DNA of 43,222 nucleotides from Acinetobacter portensis (GCF_009372215.1 NZ_LWRV01000076.1:1-43222); one strand, 5' to 3'. Shown: positions 7,059 through 14,276, counted from the stretch's first letter. Notes: generated from the sequence alone by a model not told the origin. Made by a program: numbers and translations.

Positions 7059-7757
7059 TTAAATTTTTCTATATAACCCAACAACTTTCCCAACCAAACG
7101 GCAATCTTCACTAAGTTTAATAATTTGCTCAGGCCAATTAGGGTTTAATGGTTTTAGATATTTTGAACCACCCTCAATAATTAATTGCTTGAATGTAGCC
7201 TCGGTATCACCAGCACAAGAAACAATAACTAAATCATCTGATTGTAGATCGAAAGTCTGAACATCAGGATTGACATAAATACGGTCACCAATTTCGAATT
7301 TAGGTGACATTGAAACACCAGTGACAATTAAGCCGTAACCATTCTTGCCACAGTCTTTATTTGGTGGAAGCCATTCGTCTATTTCTGCGTCTTTAATTAC
7401 AGTTTCAATAGCTGTGAATGAACCTGCTGCTACCCATGAAATGACAGGGATCGGAGCGCCGTGCAATGGAATTTTATTTGATAGGTCAATTTCATTATCA
7501 AATCCCTCTCTTATTTTTGCACTAGCGCTTGTAGATGCTTGATCTAGGAATCCAGCAGGTTTACCAAATGCTTTTTCAATTTTCTCAGCAGTATCATCAC
7601 CAATATTTTTGGTTGGGTTCTTTCCAATATATTGACTCAATAGATTGTATGAAAGACCTATCTTTTCAGCAAAACCAGTCCTATCTAGCCCACTTTCTTT
7701 AAGAATCTTACGAGCATTTATCAATCTGATTTCATGAATTTTTAGCAAATTAGCCAT
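7059..7757 (-). CDS. CI-like phage repressor (HTH plus S24 peptidase)
   Basis: A 232-residue lysogeny repressor. Residues about 10-70 form a lambda-type HTH (DRTGFAEKIGLSYNLLSQYI). Residues about 100-232 form the LexA/S24 autoprotease: cleavage site Ala111-Gly112 (VAAGSF), catalytic Ser149 in GVSMSP and Lys190 in ATFKQL. All key residues are present, so RecA-stimulated self-cleavage and SOS induction are expected. It is divergent from the Cro gene across four TACCTnnnAGGTA operators, which it should bind. Confidence 0.95.
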   Translation of the reverse strand: MANLLKIHEIRLINARKILKESGLDRTGFAEKIGLSYNLLSQYIGKNPTKNIGDDTAEKIEKAFGKPAGFLDQASTSASAKIREGFDNEIDLSNKIPLHGAPIPVISWVAAGSFTAIETVIKDAEIDEWLPPNKDCGKNGYGLIVTGVSMSPKFEIGDRIYVNPDVQTFDLQSDDLVIVSCAGDTEATFKQLIIEGGSKYLKPLNPNWPEQIIKLSEDCRLVGKVVGLYRKI

Positions 7758-7790
7758 TTCAAACTCACTAGTTAGTATTTGTTAATAATT

Positions 7791-7879
7791 TACCCTACAG
7801 GTAGAAAAAATAAATACCCTGTTAGGTTGATTAATTATTACCTGTTAGGTATATTTATATTAACTTTACCTTTTAGGTG
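7791..7879. promoter_or_regulatory. OR-like operator cluster (four sites)
   Basis: Sites with a TACCTnnnAGGTA consensus: 7791-7803 (one mismatch), 7816-7828 (degenerate), 7839-7851 (perfect) and 7867-7879 (one mismatch). Spacing is 23-28 bp. The third lies inside the PR spacer/-10 region, and the fourth reaches the Cro ribosome binding site (AGGTG). The first two are placed to control the repressor's own promoter. Confidence 0.85.
7827..7855 (+). promoter_or_regulatory. PR-like rightward early promoter
   Basis: TTGATT (7827-7832), a 17-bp spacer and TATATT (7850-7855), with an operator covering the spacer. Transcription would begin near 7862 and read Cro, CII-like and the replication genes. 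The -10 region AGGTATATTTAT is identical to that of PL. Confidence 0.8.
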
Positions 7880-7884
7880 TATTT

Positions 7885-8109
7885 ATGCTTGACCTGCATA
7901 CTTATTGGAGAGCATTACCCGAGGCTAAAAAGGCCGAATTTTGTTTAAAGGTCGGTGTCTCTCATGGCTACATGGAATCTCACTTAATTCATGCGCGGAA
8001 AAAACCTCGAATGGAAACAATTCAAGCGATTGTTGATGCAAGTGAGAAAAAGCTCACTCACGAACAATTGTTTAATTTCTTTCTTAGAAAAAACACAGAA
8101 GCTGCTTAA
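7885..8109 (+). CDS. Cro-like repressor
   Basis: A 74-residue protein, first gene of the rightward operon. It has one HTH in the Cro/YdaS style (KAEFCLKVGVSHGYMESHLI, about residues 16-35, then RKKPRMETIQAIVDASE). AGGTG, 5 nt before the ATG, is part of the last operator. Divergent orientation to the S24 repressor and operator overlap support a Cro function, repressing PRM and early transcription during lytic growth. Confidence 0.85.
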   Translation: MLDLHTYWRALPEAKKAEFCLKVGVSHGYMESHLIHARKKPRMETIQAIVDASEKKLTHEQLFNFFLRKNTEAA

Positions 8110-8161
8110 AACAAATTATCACTCAATCAAATCTACATAAAAACGTTCAAAGGAACATGCA

Positions 8162-8617
8162 ATGAACATATTAGATGCCGCATACAACACAGTGCATGAT
8201 TTCCCAGGTGGTGCAAGCGCTTTGGCTCCACGCATAGGAATTAAAAGTCCTGCTGTACTTAACAGCAAAGTGAACCCAAATACTGACACTCATCATTTAA
8301 CGCTGTTAGAAGCATCGAAAATAATGGCGATTACTGGTGATTATCGTGTTTTGCAAAACCTTAATGCTGAACACGGAAAGATCGCAATTGATTTACCAAA
8401 GATTCCTGAATGCCAAGACATGGCTTTAACAGAACTTGTTTTAAGTATGGGAATTGGTGGTGGTGATATTCAATCTGTCTTCAAAGAAATGATGGCGGAT
8501 GGTCGTATTACAGAAGGTGAAGCAACAGATATGTCAAAAGTAATTCATGCGCTTTATGAAGTGCTTGCCAAACTTGATGCACAAGTACGTGCATGTGTAG
8601 AAAAAGAAAAAGCCTGA
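8162..8617 (+). CDS. CII-like regulatory protein (phage CP76 family)
   Basis: The 151-residue protein matches the Phage_CP76/CII family of 186-like phages and many Gammaproteobacterial prophages: VHDFPGGASALAPRIGIKSPAVLNSKVNP at the N-terminus, then HHLTLLEASKIMAITGDY. Such proteins activate lysogeny promoters. AAAGGA lies 7 nt before the ATG. The C-terminal half is helical and probably oligomerises the protein. A hairpin terminator overlaps its stop codon. Confidence 0.88.
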   Translation: MNILDAAYNTVHDFPGGASALAPRIGIKSPAVLNSKVNPNTDTHHLTLLEASKIMAITGDYRVLQNLNAEHGKIAIDLPKIPECQDMALTELVLSMGIGGGDIQSVFKEMMADGRITEGEATDMSKVIHALYEVLAKLDAQVRACVEKEKA

Positions 8618-8638
8618 TTCACGAGATCAGGCTTTTTC
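8607..8638 (+). terminator. Intra-operon terminator after CII-like gene
   Basis: AAAAAGCCTGAT (8607-8618) pairs perfectly with ATCAGGCTTTTT (8626-8637) around a 7-nt loop, with its T-tract inside the stem. It overlaps the CII-like stop. It is placed like lambda tR1, between the switch genes and the replication genes, so early transcription may need readthrough or antitermination to pass. Confidence 0.75.
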
Positions 8639-8669
8639 GGTTGTTCAAAAACTACAGAAGGAAATGAAC

Positions 8670-9329
8670 ATGAATATGATGACACAATTCAAACACAATC
8701 AACAGAGTATGACAAGTCTAGATATTTCTGAGCTTGTTCAATCACGTCATGACAAGGTGAAACAATCAATTGAAAGGTTGGTTGAGCGTGGCGTAATAGC
8801 ACAACCCCCAATGGGGGATGGGATTAAAGCCCCTAATGGTGTAACCCCTAAGCTTTATATTTTCTCAGGTGAAAAAGGGAAATTAGATTCAATTACCGTG
8901 GTTGCACAACTTTGCCCTGAATTTACAGCAGCACTTGTTAAACGTTGGTATGAACTCGAAAACCAAAATCAAATTCCTCAATCATTCGCTGAGGCACTTC
9001 AGTTAGCAGCAGATCAAGCCAAGCAATTAGAACTTGCTGCGCCAAAGGTTGCTCATTACGACGCCGTGGTTGCTAAGGACCATCTTTTAACAGCAACACA
9101 AGTAGCATCGAAGCTTCATATGTCTGCTGTAGCACTTAATCGTATTCTTGATAACTTCCGTGTTTATAACAAAGCTCATAAACGCAGTCGTGTATTTAAC
9201 ACATGGTTTGAAGATCAAGGCTTAGGTGAATTAAAGCAAACAACTACTGGTCATTCTCAGCCAATGTTCACAACTAAAGGTGAAGCATGGGTAATTGAAA
9301 AGCTTGTAAGTGAAGGGGTAGCAGCATGA
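8670..9329 (+). CDS. Rha-like/antirepressor protein with KilA-C domain
   Basis: A 219-residue protein. ATG 8670 is chosen because AAGGA lies 7 nt upstream; the ATG at 8664 is too close. Residues about 10-95 form a Rha-type domain (TSLDISELVQSRHDKVKQSI, with YIFSGEKGKL and ALVKRWYELE). Residues about 105-219 form a phage antirepressor KilAC (ANT) domain (AAPKVAHYDAVVAKDHLLTA, TATQVASKLHMSAVALNRIL, MFTTKGEAWV). Such proteins counteract repression or interfere with host growth. It overlaps the replication gene by ATGA. Confidence 0.88.
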   Translation: MNMMTQFKHNQQSMTSLDISELVQSRHDKVKQSIERLVERGVIAQPPMGDGIKAPNGVTPKLYIFSGEKGKLDSITVVAQLCPEFTAALVKRWYELENQNQIPQSFAEALQLAADQAKQLELAAPKVAHYDAVVAKDHLLTATQVASKLHMSAVALNRILDNFRVYNKAHKRSRVFNTWFEDQGLGELKQTTTGHSQPMFTTKGEAWVIEKLVSEGVAA

Positions 9330-10201
9330 GTTTTATTCCGAATAGCTTTCAAGTGCCAAATGCTTTTGTTGATGATGTTATGTGTCAAATATCAGATGCA
9401 TCAACAAAGCTCTATTTGCTTATTTGCCGTAAAACACGTGGTTGGGGTAAAGAGATGGATTCTATTTCATTAACTCAATTTGAAGCGTTTACAGGCAAGA
9501 GTCGCCCAACAATTATTAAGTGCTTACGTGAGTTAGTTAAGTTTGGACTTGTTGTTGAAAAGCCAAGTACATTCCATGGCAAAACTTATAAATTAGGTGA
9601 TGATTCAAATGTAAGTTTGATGGTTAATTTCCCTAGTAAAGATATTTTACTAGATGAAAAAACGGCTAAAAATGGTGATTCTGCTAGTAAAAATATTTTA
9701 CCCCTGCTAGTAAAGAATTTTAACTACGCTAGTAAAAATATTTTACCTTTACTAGTAAAGAATTTTTACACACAAAAACAACTATCAAAAACAACTATAC
9801 AAAATAAAAAAATAAATAAAAAAAGTGAACGTGTTTCTGAAAATCCTAAGGCTGAAAAACCAAAAGCAGATCAGCAGAATTTATTCGATGCTCATGCTGT
9901 TGAACTACCTGAAAACGTAAATCGTGATTTGTGGATTCAGTTTGTTGAAATGCGTAAATCAATTCGTAAACCACTCACCGAAAACGCCGTGAATATTTTA
10001 CTGAAAAAATTGGTTGGCTATGGCGAACAAGCAAACACCGCTTTGGAAAATTCAATTATTGGTAGTTACCAGAGTGTTTATCCACCTAAGCCACAAAACA
10101 CCGCACCTGCTCAACAAAATACACAGTCACAGCAACGCCGTCGTTTTGGACAACAGGATCAAGTTCAGCAGATGCGTACCGTTGGAGGTCAAACAGTATG
10201 A
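9326..10201 (+). CDS. Replication initiator, lambda O-like
   Basis: The 291-residue protein has an N-terminal phage replication protein O winged helix (about residues 5-95: FQVPNAFVDDVMCQISDAST, KSRPTIIKCLRELVKFGL). The central part is encoded by the iteron array and shows the peptide repeat SKNILPLLVKNF twice. The C-terminal part is Gln/Lys-rich and should contact the P-like loader. In lambda O too the origin lies inside the gene. The low-complexity middle (residues about 110-175) is therefore shaped by DNA function. Confidence 0.9.
   Translation: MSFIPNSFQVPNAFVDDVMCQISDASTKLYLLICRKTRGWGKEMDSISLTQFEAFTGKSRPTIIKCLRELVKFGLVVEKPSTFHGKTYKLGDDSNVSLMVNFPSKDILLDEKTAKNGDSASKNILPLLVKNFNYASKNILPLLVKNFYTQKQLSKTTIQNKKINKKSERVSENPKAEKPKADQQNLFDAHAVELPENVNRDLWIQFVEMRKSIRKPLTENAVNILLKKLVGYGEQANTALENSIIGSYQSVYPPKPQNTAPAQQNTQSQQRRRFGQQDQVQQMRTVGGQTV
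9633..9769 (+). repeat. Replication origin iterons (five) inside the O-like gene
   Basis: Five copies of CTAGTAAARAATWTTTWAC-like repeats begin at 9633, 9684, 9707, 9729 and 9752. The last four are spaced 22-23 bp, two helical turns. Copy 1 is a perfect palindrome, CTAGTAAA-gatat-TTTACTAG (9633-9653). The layout is that of lambda ori. Confidence 0.88.
9770..9835 (+). other. AT-rich putative DNA-unwinding element
   Basis: Directly after the last iteron comes a strand-asymmetric A-rich stretch (runs such as CAAAAACAACTAT, then AAATAAAAAAATAAATAAAAAA) with very few G residues. Its location beside the iterons matches the unwinding region right of the iterons in lambda ori. Confidence 0.65.
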
Positions 10202-10812
10202 GCAATATCGAATTATTTAAAAATGCATTTGAAATTACTTTCCCTGCAGAAGTGGCCAACATGGTTTTGGATGCAATCAGCGAAGTATTTGGCACTGAGT
10301 TTGGTAAGAAATACCAAGGTTATTCAGACCAAGAGCTTCAACAGCTAACTTGTCGAGTTCTTAACGGTTTAACGCCTAAGGATATTGCTCGTGGCTTACA
10401 ACGAATGAACTCTGAAGAATGGTGTCCATCACTTCCTAAGTTTCGTAGTTTGTGTGAGCAAGGCGGTGATTGGTGGACTGCAGACATGGCTTGGGCGAAA
10501 GCAATGCAGTTTGAATCAGATCCAACAGTGAAGATTACGGCGTTAACAAAATGCAGTCTTGATGAGGTTCGTCATATTTTGATGGTTGAAGGGCAAAAAG
10601 CCGCTCATTTCGCATTTAAAGATATCTATCACGATTATCTACGCCGTGCCAAAGAAAAAGGTCGTGAGCAAGAGTTTTGGGTGAAGCCTGAAGAGGTTAA
10701 AGCGCTTGGTTTTGATGAGAGCAGCAATAGAAAAATTGTTCCTTGCCCAACTCATTTAGTTCAACAGCTTAAGGGTGTAAATGCGCTTAAACGTGCAGGT
10801 GATCAAGTATGA
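10198..10812 (+). CDS. Helicase-loading replication protein, lambda P-like
   Basis: The 204-residue protein resembles the replication P family: YSDQELQQLTCRVLNGLTPK, GLQRMNSEEWCPSLPKFRSL and a Trp-rich WWTADMAWAKAM segment. Proteins of this type deliver the host DnaB helicase to O at the origin. It overlaps O by ATGA. No Walker motif is present, so it is not a DnaC-type ATPase. Confidence 0.85.
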   Translation: MSNIELFKNAFEITFPAEVANMVLDAISEVFGTEFGKKYQGYSDQELQQLTCRVLNGLTPKDIARGLQRMNSEEWCPSLPKFRSLCEQGGDWWTADMAWAKAMQFESDPTVKITALTKCSLDEVRHILMVEGQKAAHFAFKDIYHDYLRRAKEKGREQEFWVKPEEVKALGFDESSNRKIVPCPTHLVQQLKGVNALKRAGDQV

Positions 10813-10880
10813 ACAAGGTATTTCTATTCGCATTTATGTTAATCGGTGCGGTTGTTGTGAAAGTTGGGAGTGGGGTGTGA
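10809..10880 (+). CDS. Very small hydrophobic ORF (23 aa)
   Basis: MNKVFLFAFMLIGAVVVKVG forms a single membrane-spanning helix. Its ATG overlaps the stop of the P-like gene (ATGA) and its stop overlaps the next start (GTGA), so it is perfectly placed for coupled translation. No function is known. It could also merely carry ribosomes to the next gene. Confidence 0.45.
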   Translation: MNKVFLFAFMLIGAVVVKVGSGV

Positions 10881-11122
10881 AAGGAAAATACAGCGCAGTA
10901 AAACAAACCGAAAAAATTGTACTTGTTTTAAAAAATGCGATTCAAAGCAAAGGGCGATTTAGCACAATGGATGTTGCTGAATGGACAGGTCTATCGAGAA
11001 TTTCTGCAAATGTGATTTCAAGACAGTTGGTTGAAGAGGGTTATTTGATTTCCGATGGGTGTAAGCCATTGGGATTTAAAGCGACAGATAAGGCAAAACA
11101 ATTATTTTGGGTGGCGGTATGA
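10877..11122 (+). CDS. Small winged-helix protein
   Basis: An 81-residue protein. GTG 10877 is chosen because GGGAG lies upstream and the start overlaps the previous stop as GTGA; a longer frame back to 10781 reads through the P-like gene. It has a winged HTH (KIVLVLKNAIQSKGRFSTMD, WTGLSRISANVISRQLVEEG). This is probably a DNA-binding phage regulator in the nin-like region. Confidence 0.75.
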   Translation: MKGKYSAVKQTEKIVLVLKNAIQSKGRFSTMDVAEWTGLSRISANVISRQLVEEGYLISDGCKPLGFKATDKAKQLFWVAV

Positions 11123-11181
11123 ACAGGGATTTAGAAGAAGAATTGTTGTTGGAACAGGGGTGGGAAGCGAATGAAGATTGA
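11119..11181 (+). CDS. Tiny ORF (20 aa) in nin-like region
   Basis: MNRDLEEELLLEQGWEANED begins in an ATGA overlap with the winged-helix gene and overlaps the start of the next gene. It is acidic and helical. Placement supports translation, but it may only couple neighbours. Confidence 0.35.
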   Translation: MNRDLEEELLLEQGWEANED

Positions 11182-11401
11182 ATACAAGGTTGGGGATAAG
11201 GTGGTTATTAAAAACAAGCCACAAAGCTCTAACCGCTTGCATGTGATTTTACGTGTTGAGAACTCTAGATATTTCATAGCACCAATACATGGTGATTTGA
11301 CTATGCATATGCTTGGTTGCATGGCATCTGATTTTTATTTACGTCATGCAGAACCCAAAGAAATTCAAGCAGGCGGAAGATTGGAGGTGTGCGGTGGGTG
11401 A
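11171..11401 (+). CDS. Hypothetical protein of the nin-like region
   Basis: A 76-residue protein with an SH3-like beta pattern (YKVGDKVVIKNKPQSSNRLH, VENSRYFIAPIHG), typical of small phage accessory proteins. It starts 8 nt into the overlapping tiny ORF and overlaps the next gene by 8 nt. Function unknown. Confidence 0.7.
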   Translation: MKIEYKVGDKVVIKNKPQSSNRLHVILRVENSRYFIAPIHGDLTMHMLGCMASDFYLRHAEPKEIQAGGRLEVCGG

Positions 11402-11693
11402 GTTAAACAGACAATTTGAGGCGTTTCCTGAGATTAAAATACGCCTTGAAAATGGCGATGTGTTTTTTAACGAAAGAAAGCAAACTTACGCTTCTGAATT
11501 TTCAACACTACATACTGGGTTTGTTAATGGCGCATGGTACGCATTCCAAGAACAACAATCCAAAATCGAGCAGTTGGAGAAGGAAAAGCAAGCACTACAC
11601 AATGCTTTTGTTTACATGGATGAATGCCGTAAAGAGTGGCACAAGGCATACATGAGCTTACGTGAAGAAAAAGCCTTGCGAGGTGAATCGTGA
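11394..11693 (+). CDS. Hypothetical coiled-coil phage protein
   Basis: A 99-residue protein. GTG 11394 is preferred to upstream starts because a strong GGAGGT lies 5 nt before it. The C-terminal half (WYAFQEQQSKIEQLEKEKQA, then ECRKEWHKAYMSLREEKA) is a coiled coil. This kind of small protein is common in Acinetobacter prophages; role unknown. Confidence 0.75.
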   Translation: MGELNRQFEAFPEIKIRLENGDVFFNERKQTYASEFSTLHTGFVNGAWYAFQEQQSKIEQLEKEKQALHNAFVYMDECRKEWHKAYMSLREEKALRGES

Positions 11694-12127
11694 ATAAAAA
11701 AATACTCATCGGTATTGATACAGGAGTAAACACAGGTTTCGCCGTTGCTATTGATAGTGGCAACGGTGGAGACCTGCAAGAAGTTGAATGTTTATCCATT
11801 ACTCAAGCTATGGCCAACATTAATGAATTGGTAACTGAGCATGGAAAAGAAAACATAAAGCTTTATATCGAAGATGCGCGTTTACGGACATGGTTTACAG
11901 GTGGTCGAGAAAAAGCCCAAGGCGTAGGGTCTGTAAAGCGTGATGCACAAATTTGGGAAGTTTGGTGTAAAGAACAAGATTTGAATTACATCATGATCCA
12001 TCCAAAAGCAAACGCAACTAAAACAAAAGCAGATGTATTTAAAAAAAGAACAGGCTGGTCAGGTCGCACCAACGAGCATGCTCGTGATGCAGCAATGTTG
12101 GTTTTTCGCCGTATAGCTAAACACTAG
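11690..12127 (+). CDS. RuvC-like Holliday-junction resolvase (RNase H fold)
   Basis: The 145-residue protein begins LIGIDTGVNTGFAVAID, with the first catalytic Asp at residue 10, followed by LYIEDARLRTWF (second acidic residue) and a C-terminal TNEHARDAAMLVF with the last acidic residue. This is the RuvC/RNase H order. It should resolve branched DNA before packaging, as lambda Rap and Pox RuvC-like enzymes do. GTG start in a GTGA overlap. Confidence 0.82.
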   Translation: MNKKILIGIDTGVNTGFAVAIDSGNGGDLQEVECLSITQAMANINELVTEHGKENIKLYIEDARLRTWFTGGREKAQGVGSVKRDAQIWEVWCKEQDLNYIMIHPKANATKTKADVFKKRTGWSGRTNEHARDAAMLVFRRIAKH

Positions 12128-12139
12128 ATAGGGTTTGAT

Positions 12140-12559
12140 ATGGAAAGTATTGATGATTTGAATGGAGATTTAAGAAGTATTGCTGAGGTCATTGGTCGAC
12201 ATAATGCACTTTATCTTGTTAGCCAATGCCCACGATACAAAACAGAAAAACGTGCAGGACAGGGACAATTGTTTCTTTATGTGCCAACACTGAAACGACT
12301 CGAGATGAATCATTTTCTTGTCAAAACTCTTGGTTATCCAGATGCAGAAAAACTTTCTAAAGAATTCGGGGGAGAGTTGCTTGTATTAGCTCAATGCAAA
12401 CAGCTCATTCTGAAAGCACGAGATAATGGTATCCGTCAAATGATTAAAAGCGGTTTGGGTATTCAAGAGCTTGCAAATATTTTTAATGTGACTGAACGAA
12501 TTGTATCAAGAATCTATGAAGCGGAATTAAACACTCAGCAGATGACTTTTAAATTGTGA
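12140..12559 (+). CDS. Mor-like HTH transcription activator, candidate late regulator
   Basis: The 139-residue protein has a middle region resembling Mor family activators (KLSKEFGGELLVLAQCKQLI) and a C-terminal HTH (SGLGIQELANIFNVTERIVS). It sits where lambda encodes Q, just before the lysis genes, and its stop codon lies inside the first copy of a motif found five times before late genes. A role as activator of those sites is my inference. It could also be an antiterminator-type protein. Confidence 0.65.
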   Translation: MESIDDLNGDLRSIAEVIGRHNALYLVSQCPRYKTEKRAGQGQLFLYVPTLKRLEMNHFLVKTLGYPDAEKLSKEFGGELLVLAQCKQLILKARDNGIRQMIKSGLGIQELANIFNVTERIVSRIYEAELNTQQMTFKL

Positions 12560-12570
12560 ATAATGAAAAC
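12552..12570 (+). promoter_or_regulatory. Late motif copy 1 (before holin)
   Basis: AATTGTGAATAATGAAAAC, nearly identical to copies at 17696, 20438, 29333 and 31556. It lies 50 nt before the holin start and covers the Mor-like stop codon. Proposed late promoter element. Confidence 0.55.
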
Positions 12571-12619
12571 TCCATTGTGATACTCAACAATAAAAAAAAT
12601 TATCGCAGGTATTTGTGCA

Positions 12620-13000
12620 ATGGGTGGAAACGAATGGTGGGTCGCTATACTTAAATTCCTAAGTGACTCTCTAAATGTAATGCAGTATTGGATTGCAGGT
12701 TTAGTGGGGGCAATAGTGGCTACTAGATACAACAAAGAGCAATTAAAGACACTTGGTGATTATCTTTTCTTCTTGCTATCGGGGGCATTTTCAGCTCATT
12801 ACCTTACTTCACTAATCATGCATTATTTTGATTTGGCTCCGACACACGCTGGTGGTATAGGCTTTTTAACAGGTGCTTTAGGTGGTTTGATATTTCAAGA
12901 GTTGTTCGCTTGGATTAAATCAGGTGCTTACAAGGAAATTAGTTTTAAAGATTTTTTTGTAAATATGCTTAAGAACTGGAAAAAAGGCGGTAAATCATGA
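12620..13000 (+). CDS. Holin
   Basis: A 126-residue membrane protein with about three hydrophobic segments (MQYWIAGLVGAIVATRY, YLFFLLSGAFSAHYLTSLIM, GGIGFLTGALGGLIFQELFA) and a basic C-terminus (KNWKKGGKS), as in class I holins. It overlaps the lysozyme start by ATGA. It makes the inner-membrane holes that release the endolysin. No dual-start motif is evident. Confidence 0.85.
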   Translation: MGGNEWWVAILKFLSDSLNVMQYWIAGLVGAIVATRYNKEQLKTLGDYLFFLLSGAFSAHYLTSLIMHYFDLAPTHAGGIGFLTGALGGLIFQELFAWIKSGAYKEISFKDFFVNMLKNWKKGGKS

Positions 13001-13614
13001 GTATTGATCAATCAGCACAGATTGCTCAAGCATACTCATGGCTTCGAGCAATGTCAGGTGGAAAACTTGAAAAGGCACAAGTGGTTGCTGGTGATGAAAT
13101 CATTGCATGCCATGGTCTTGAAACATTTACTTCATTAATTGGCTATTCGTTATCGAAAGAAGTATCGGGGTTATTTGATATTTCCAACTATGGCTATTCA
13201 ATCATTCGTGAAAGCGAGGGATTTGAGCCAAAAGCGTATAAAGATACTGGTGGTGTATGGACTATTGGATATGGAACCATTAAGTATCCAGATGGTACAC
13301 GTGTAAAAAGTGGTGACACATGCACTAAAGGGCAAGCCGAACTGTGGCTCATTAATGATTGTAAGTGGGTTGATGCATGCTTAGATAAACACATCAAAGT
13401 AAAAATCAATCAAAACCAATTCGATGCGTTGGCTTCATTTGTTTACAACATTGGTGAAACAGCATTTGTTAAGAGCACGATGCTTACTTTAATTAATCAA
13501 ACTAAGTTTGATTTAGCTGCAGGGCAATTTGATCGCTGGGTCTACGATAATGGCAAAGTCATTAATGGTCTAAAGAATCGCCGTGCTAAAGAAAAACAAT
13601 TGTTCTTAACGTAG
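12997..13614 (+). CDS. Endolysin, GH24 lysozyme
   Basis: The 205-residue protein has a C-terminal GH24 muramidase domain (about 65-205) with the triad Glu74 (ESEGF), Asp83 (YKDTGG) and Thr89 (WTIGYGT), and the FDALASFVYNIG segment. An additional helical N-terminal region of about 60 residues (QIAQAYSWLRAMSGGKLEKA) precedes it and may bind the wall. It has no signal peptide, so release depends on the holin. Confidence 0.95.
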   Translation: MSIDQSAQIAQAYSWLRAMSGGKLEKAQVVAGDEIIACHGLETFTSLIGYSLSKEVSGLFDISNYGYSIIRESEGFEPKAYKDTGGVWTIGYGTIKYPDGTRVKSGDTCTKGQAELWLINDCKWVDACLDKHIKVKINQNQFDALASFVYNIGETAFVKSTMLTLINQTKFDLAAGQFDRWVYDNGKVINGLKNRRAKEKQLFLT

Positions 13615-13620
13615 GTATAT

Positions 13621-14214
13621 ATGAATACATCAATCTTCATCGCCATGGCACTCGTTTTATTTACCAGCTTTGTTGGTTGGTGTAGTTACGATTATGGCTA
13701 TAACAGTGCCAAATCAGAGCAAATAGAAAGCTATCAAAAGCACATAGAATCACTGGAAGTACAAGTAGCAAAGACTCTAGATCGTGAGCGTCAAAGCTAT
13801 GAAAAACAAGAGCAAATAGAGGCTGAACACCTTGCAAAAATAGAGGAAATGAAGCACAATGAAGCGTATGTTATTAATGAGTATCGCGCTAACAATCTCA
13901 GGTTGCGCGACTCACTTAAAGCCAAGCAATGCCCCGATGTGTCCAGCACTGCCAACAGCATCAGCGGCAATCATGCAACCGCAACAGGCGGACTTCACGA
14001 CAGAGATGTCGAGTTTCTTATTCGGTATGCCACAAGAGCAGACGCCGTAGCAGAGCAACTCAAGAGTGCTCAAGCTCTCATCAAGCAAGACAGAGAGCTT
14101 TGCAACGGTCAGACCGAAACAACTGATTCCAAAGAAAAAATAGTTTCCCAAGGTACTTCCAGAGGGGCACCCCAAGCGGGGGCAAAGACCTCGCAGGTTT
14201 TCATATCTGCGTGA
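13621..14214 (+). CDS. Rz-like i-spanin
   Basis: The 197-residue protein has an N-terminal membrane anchor (SIFIAMALVLFTSFVGW), then a long coiled coil rich in Glu/Lys (KHIESLEVQVAKTLDRERQS). It spans the periplasm together with the o-spanin encoded inside it. Its C-terminal end is odd: a Gly/Ala/Thr-rich tail (QGTSRGAPQAGAKTS) encoded by unusually GC-rich DNA that contains the cos site. Confidence 0.88.
   Translation: MNTSIFIAMALVLFTSFVGWCSYDYGYNSAKSEQIESYQKHIESLEVQVAKTLDRERQSYEKQEQIEAEHLAKIEEMKHNEAYVINEYRANNLRLRDSLKAKQCPDVSSTANSISGNHATATGGLHDRDVEFLIRYATRADAVAEQLKSAQALIKQDRELCNGQTETTDSKEKIVSQGTSRGAPQAGAKTSQVFISA
13859..14050 (+). CDS. Rz1-like o-spanin lipoprotein, nested in Rz
   Basis: A 63-residue frame wholly inside Rz in another frame. 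It has a lipoprotein signal MKRMLLMSIALTISGC with a lipobox ISGC and acylated Cys16, then a Pro-rich, Cys-containing segment (PSNAPMCPALPTASAA). This is the classic nested Rz1: outer-membrane lipoprotein partner of the i-spanin, fusing the two membranes at lysis. GAGGAA lies upstream. Confidence 0.88.
   Translation: MKRMLLMSIALTISGCATHLKPSNAPMCPALPTASAAIMQPQQADFTTEMSSFLFGMPQEQTP
14178..14202 (+). other. Lambda-like cosN packaging site
   Basis: GACCTCGCAGGTTTTC (14187-14202) matches lambda cosN (GACCTCGCGGGTTTTC) at 15 of 16 positions. The 12 nt ending at the expected nick are GGGCAAAGACCT (14180-14191), against lambda GGGCGGCGACCT. It lies between lysis genes and the Nu1-like terminase gene, exactly as in lambda. 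A GAATTTTC run follows, resembling the lambda flank. Confidence 0.8.
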
Positions 14215-14276
14215 ATTTTCAAATCCAAACATACTACTACTTCTCCATAAAAAAATGGTTCGGATGATGTCTTGTT

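Noticed and set aside
9633..9769. Repeats that might suggest a small CRISPR array
   Set aside because: Repeat units are 18-21 bp with 4-5 bp between them, inside an O-type gene; iterons explain them fully.
10781..10876. N-terminal extension of the winged-helix gene
   Set aside because: Overlaps the end of the P-like gene out of frame and has an unlikely Cys/Trp-rich composition; GTG 10877 has the ribosome site.
13912..14232. 106-codon antisense frame across Rz
   Set aside because: Covers Rz, Rz1 and cos in reverse; the sense strand already has two well-supported genes.
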